From NCBI GenBank assembly GCA_002448555.1, contig DJYV01000125.1, positions 1 through 5,659 of the forward strand: a DNA stretch of 5,659 bases, read 5' to 3'. The stretch is from Flavobacteriales bacterium UBA6969. Lineage in GTDB: Bacteria > Bacteroidota > Bacteroidia > Flavobacteriales_D > Sanyastnellaceae. The notes beneath the pieces were generated by a model, which made no database searches, had not been told where the DNA came from, and saw only the letters and a list, made by a program, of their open reading frames with translations. This document shows positions 1 through 5,659 of the stretch, piece by piece. The position numbers were made by a program, and so were the translations under genes. Every line of letters starts with the position of its first letter. Within the stretch, counting starts at the first letter, position 1.

Positions 1-607
1 TTCGGCAGAGGGCGACATCGATGAACAGGATTTCCTCGACCGTGCCGATGTTTTGTGCTCAATCGGCCAAACCGTGCTCATCTCGAACTACCAGAAATAT
101 TTCAAGCTTGTGGAGTTCTTCTCCCAGCACACCAAAAAGCGCATGGGCATCATCATGGGCGCCAACACGTTGTCGATGGTCTTTGACGAAAAGTACTACC
201 GCAACCTCAACGGTGGCATCCTCGAGGCGTTCGGCATCTTGTTTAGTCGGGACCTCAAAATGTACCTCTACCCATGGATGGATCAGCCCACTGGAGAGCT
301 GTGGAAGGTGGACAACACCCCCCTCCATCCGCGCATGCAGCCACTTTTTGACTACCTCCGCTTCAACAAACGCATCATCGACATCCCGTACGACGAAGAC
401 GTGTTGGGCATTTTCAGCAAAGAGGCGCTCGAACTCATCAAAACCGGTCAGGAAGGTTGGGAATCGATGGTGCCCGATTTTGTGGACCGCATCATCAAGA
501 AGAACCGCCTCTTCGGATACAGCGGAGCTGCCGCTCCGGAGGAATCCCACGACCAAGAGGACGCAGCGGAAGCAGCCGCCCGAGCCATCTCATCCGGCGA
601 GCAATAA
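1..607 (+). CDS. C-terminal part of a conserved-looking protein of unknown function (5' end outside window)
   Basis: The frame is open from position 2 to the TAA at 605-607, giving 201 visible residues. There is no stop before the left edge, so the gene starts outside the window, and the TTG at 53 reads as an internal leucine rather than a start. The visible part is a soluble alpha/beta-like segment. Hydrophobic strands such as TVLISNY (residues 24-30) and MGIIMGAN (48-55) alternate with charged helices, followed by NLNGGILEAFG (68-78) and KMYLYPW (86-92). The last 28 residues (174-201) are rich in Ala and Glu and probably disordered. I see no signal peptide, membrane span or cysteine cluster. 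Third codon positions are rich in G and C, as in rpoC, which supports coding on this strand. I have a vague memory of related Bacteroidota proteins labelled nicotinate or NMN adenylyltransferase, but no nucleotidyltransferase HxGH or SxTxxR signature appears here, so I do not transfer that name. The gene converges on rpoC and shares its terminator, which gives no functional link. Confidence 0.82.
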   Translation, partial: SAEGDIDEQDFLDRADVLCSIGQTVLISNYQKYFKLVEFFSQHTKKRMGIIMGANTLSMVFDEKYYRNLNGGILEAFGILFSRDLKMYLYPWMDQPTGELWKVDNTPLHPRMQPLFDYLRFNKRIIDIPYDEDVLGIFSKEALELIKTGQEGWESMVPDFVDRIIKKNRLFGYSGAAAPEESHDQEDAAEAAARAISSGEQ

Positions 608-629
608 GCCACCACTCATCACACCCATG

Positions 630-658
630 AAAAAAGCCCGTCTCGCGACGGGCTTTTT
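630..658. terminator. Bidirectional intrinsic terminator between the unknown gene and rpoC
   Basis: A perfect inverted repeat pairs 631-642 with 647-658 around a four-base TCGC loop. The core is seven pairs, GCCCGTC with GACGGGC, extended by five A:T pairs. On the plus strand the hairpin is followed by TTTTT (654-658). On the minus strand it is followed by six U's, from A630-A635. It lies 23 nt after the plus-strand stop codon and 22 nt after the rpoC stop codon. Position and form fit factor-independent termination of both convergent transcripts. This is inferred from sequence; folding energy was not calculated. Confidence 0.9.
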
Positions 659-680
659 CGTATGCATATGCAATGATGGC

Positions 681-4973
<4,293 letters not shown>

Positions 4974-4995
4974 GGATAGCTATTCTATGCGGTGA
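4974..4995 (-). other. rpoB-rpoC intergenic leader lacking a Shine-Dalgarno sequence
   Basis: Read on the minus strand, the 22 bp between the rpoB TGA and the rpoC ATG end in AATAGCTATCC just before the start codon. No purine-rich GGAGG-like motif stands at the usual spacing. Bacteroidota are known to depend little on Shine-Dalgarno pairing, so this fits the lineage and does not argue against the start. A TAG in the rpoC frame at 4980-4982 rules out any earlier start. The gap is too short for a separate promoter to be likely, and none is visible. Confidence 0.6.
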
Positions 4996-5659
4996 TCAAT
5001 CAAGTGAAATGGTCAAGCCCAACCCACGCAACTCGTGGAGCAAGACGTTAAAGGATTCCGGAATTCCCGGTGTCGGCATGTTGTCGCCCTTGACGATGGA
5101 TTCGTACGCGCGCGCACGACCCAAAACGTCATCGGACTTCACCGTCAGGATTTCCTGGAGGATGTTCGCCGCACCGAAGGCTTCGAGTGCCCACACCTCC
5201 ATCTCACCGAAACGCTGACCACCAAATTGGGCCTTACCGCCCAATGGTTGTTGCGTAATCAACGAGTACGGTCCAATCGAACGGGCGTGCATCTTATCAT
5301 CAACCATGTGGCTGAGCTTGATCATGTAAATGATGCCCACTGTCGCTGGTTGGTCGAAGCGCTCGCCCGTACCACCGTCATACAAGTAGGTGACGCCGCA
5401 GTCCGGCACACCTGCTTCATCGGTAATGGCTGTGATTTGGTCCAAGGAGGCCCCGTCGAAAATCGGCGTTGAGTACGTCGTGCCTAGGTTCATTCCTGCC
5501 CAGCCCAATACGGTCTCGTAAATCTGCCCCAGATTCATACGCGATGGTACGCCCAGCGGGTTCAATACGATGTCGACGGGTGTTCCGTCCTCAAGGAATG
5601 GCATGTCCTCTGCGCGAACGATTTTGGCAACGATGCCCTTGTTACCGTGACGACCGGCC
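4996..5659 (-). CDS. rpoB: DNA-directed RNA polymerase subunit beta (RpoB), C-terminal part (5' end outside window)
   Basis: The frame is open from the right edge to the TGA at 4996-4998, giving the last 220 residues of a protein that is normally well over 1200 residues. The ATG at 5602-5604 is internal, because the frame continues upstream through GRHGNKG (5635-5655). That motif contains the lysine equivalent to E. coli K1073, close to the active centre. It is followed by the GTPVDIVLNPLGVPSRMNLG block, the TPIFDGAS and LYDGGTGE segments, and then the DDKMHARSIGPYSLITQQPL and GGKAQFGGQRFGEMEVWALE blocks of the C-terminal Rpb2 domains. These anchor the beta subunit to the beta' clamp and switch region. 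The helix AANILQEILTVKSDD and the ending LRGLGLTISLD are of Bacteroidota type. The rifampicin-binding region lies upstream and is not in the window. rpoC follows after 22 bp, the usual rpoBC order. Identification is essentially certain. Confidence 0.98.
   Translation of the reverse strand, partial: AGRHGNKGIVAKIVRAEDMPFLEDGTPVDIVLNPLGVPSRMNLGQIYETVLGWAGMNLGTTYSTPIFDGASLDQITAITDEAGVPDCGVTYLYDGGTGERFDQPATVGIIYMIKLSHMVDDKMHARSIGPYSLITQQPLGGKAQFGGQRFGEMEVWALEAFGAANILQEILTVKSDDVLGRARAYESIVKGDNMPTPGIPESFNVLLHELRGLGLTISLD

Noticed and set aside
59..556. A 165-codon minus-strand open frame opposite the unknown gene.
   Set aside because: It is in exact antisense codon register with the plus-strand gene, so the same codon-bias explanation applies. 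The plus strand has the G/C-rich third positions, a protein-like sequence and a terminator placed just after its stop.
663..672. The 10-bp palindrome TGCATATGCA between the terminator and the rpoC stop codon.
   Set aside because: It is short, lies in a 3' untranslated stretch with no promoter nearby, and has no second copy that I saw. It is compatible with chance.

Overview
This window looks like ordinary chromosomal housekeeping DNA from a member of the Bacteroidota, quite possibly the Flavobacteriales. Two genes of the RNA polymerase core lie on the minus strand: the last 220 codons of rpoB, which runs off the right edge, and a complete 1430-codon rpoC. The lineage call rests on recalled features of RpoB and RpoC: the RpoB ending GLTISLD, the LTLRTFHVGG form of the RpoC trigger loop, the QDIIENPILSNFKEGLSILE stretch before the bridge helix, and an SI3-type insertion in the trigger loop. 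Family or genus cannot be fixed by eye. Base composition looks around or slightly above 50% GC (not counted), which is on the high side for that order.

Layout from left to right: positions 1-607 hold the 3' end of a plus-strand gene for a soluble-looking protein that I do not recognise by function. Positions 608-680 are a short convergent intergenic gap carrying one strong hairpin (630-658), flanked by A's on one side and T's on the other, so it can serve as an intrinsic terminator for both strands. Positions 681-4973 are rpoC (minus). Positions 4974-4995 are a 22-bp rpoB-rpoC gap with no Shine-Dalgarno sequence. Positions 4996-5659 are the 3' part of rpoB (minus).

rpoB and rpoC encode the beta and beta' subunits, which form the two pincers and the active centre of RNA polymerase. 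They are co-transcribed here and the unit ends at the hairpin just after rpoC. All key RpoC elements that I could check are intact: both four-cysteine zinc sites, the three catalytic aspartates, the bridge helix and the trigger loop.

I found no mobile element, CRISPR array, RNA gene, phage or defence module, and no convincing undescribed system. The long plus-strand open frames opposite rpoC are explained by avoidance of TTA, CTA and TCA codons in rpoC. The items most worth a second look are the unassigned plus-strand gene and the shared terminator.
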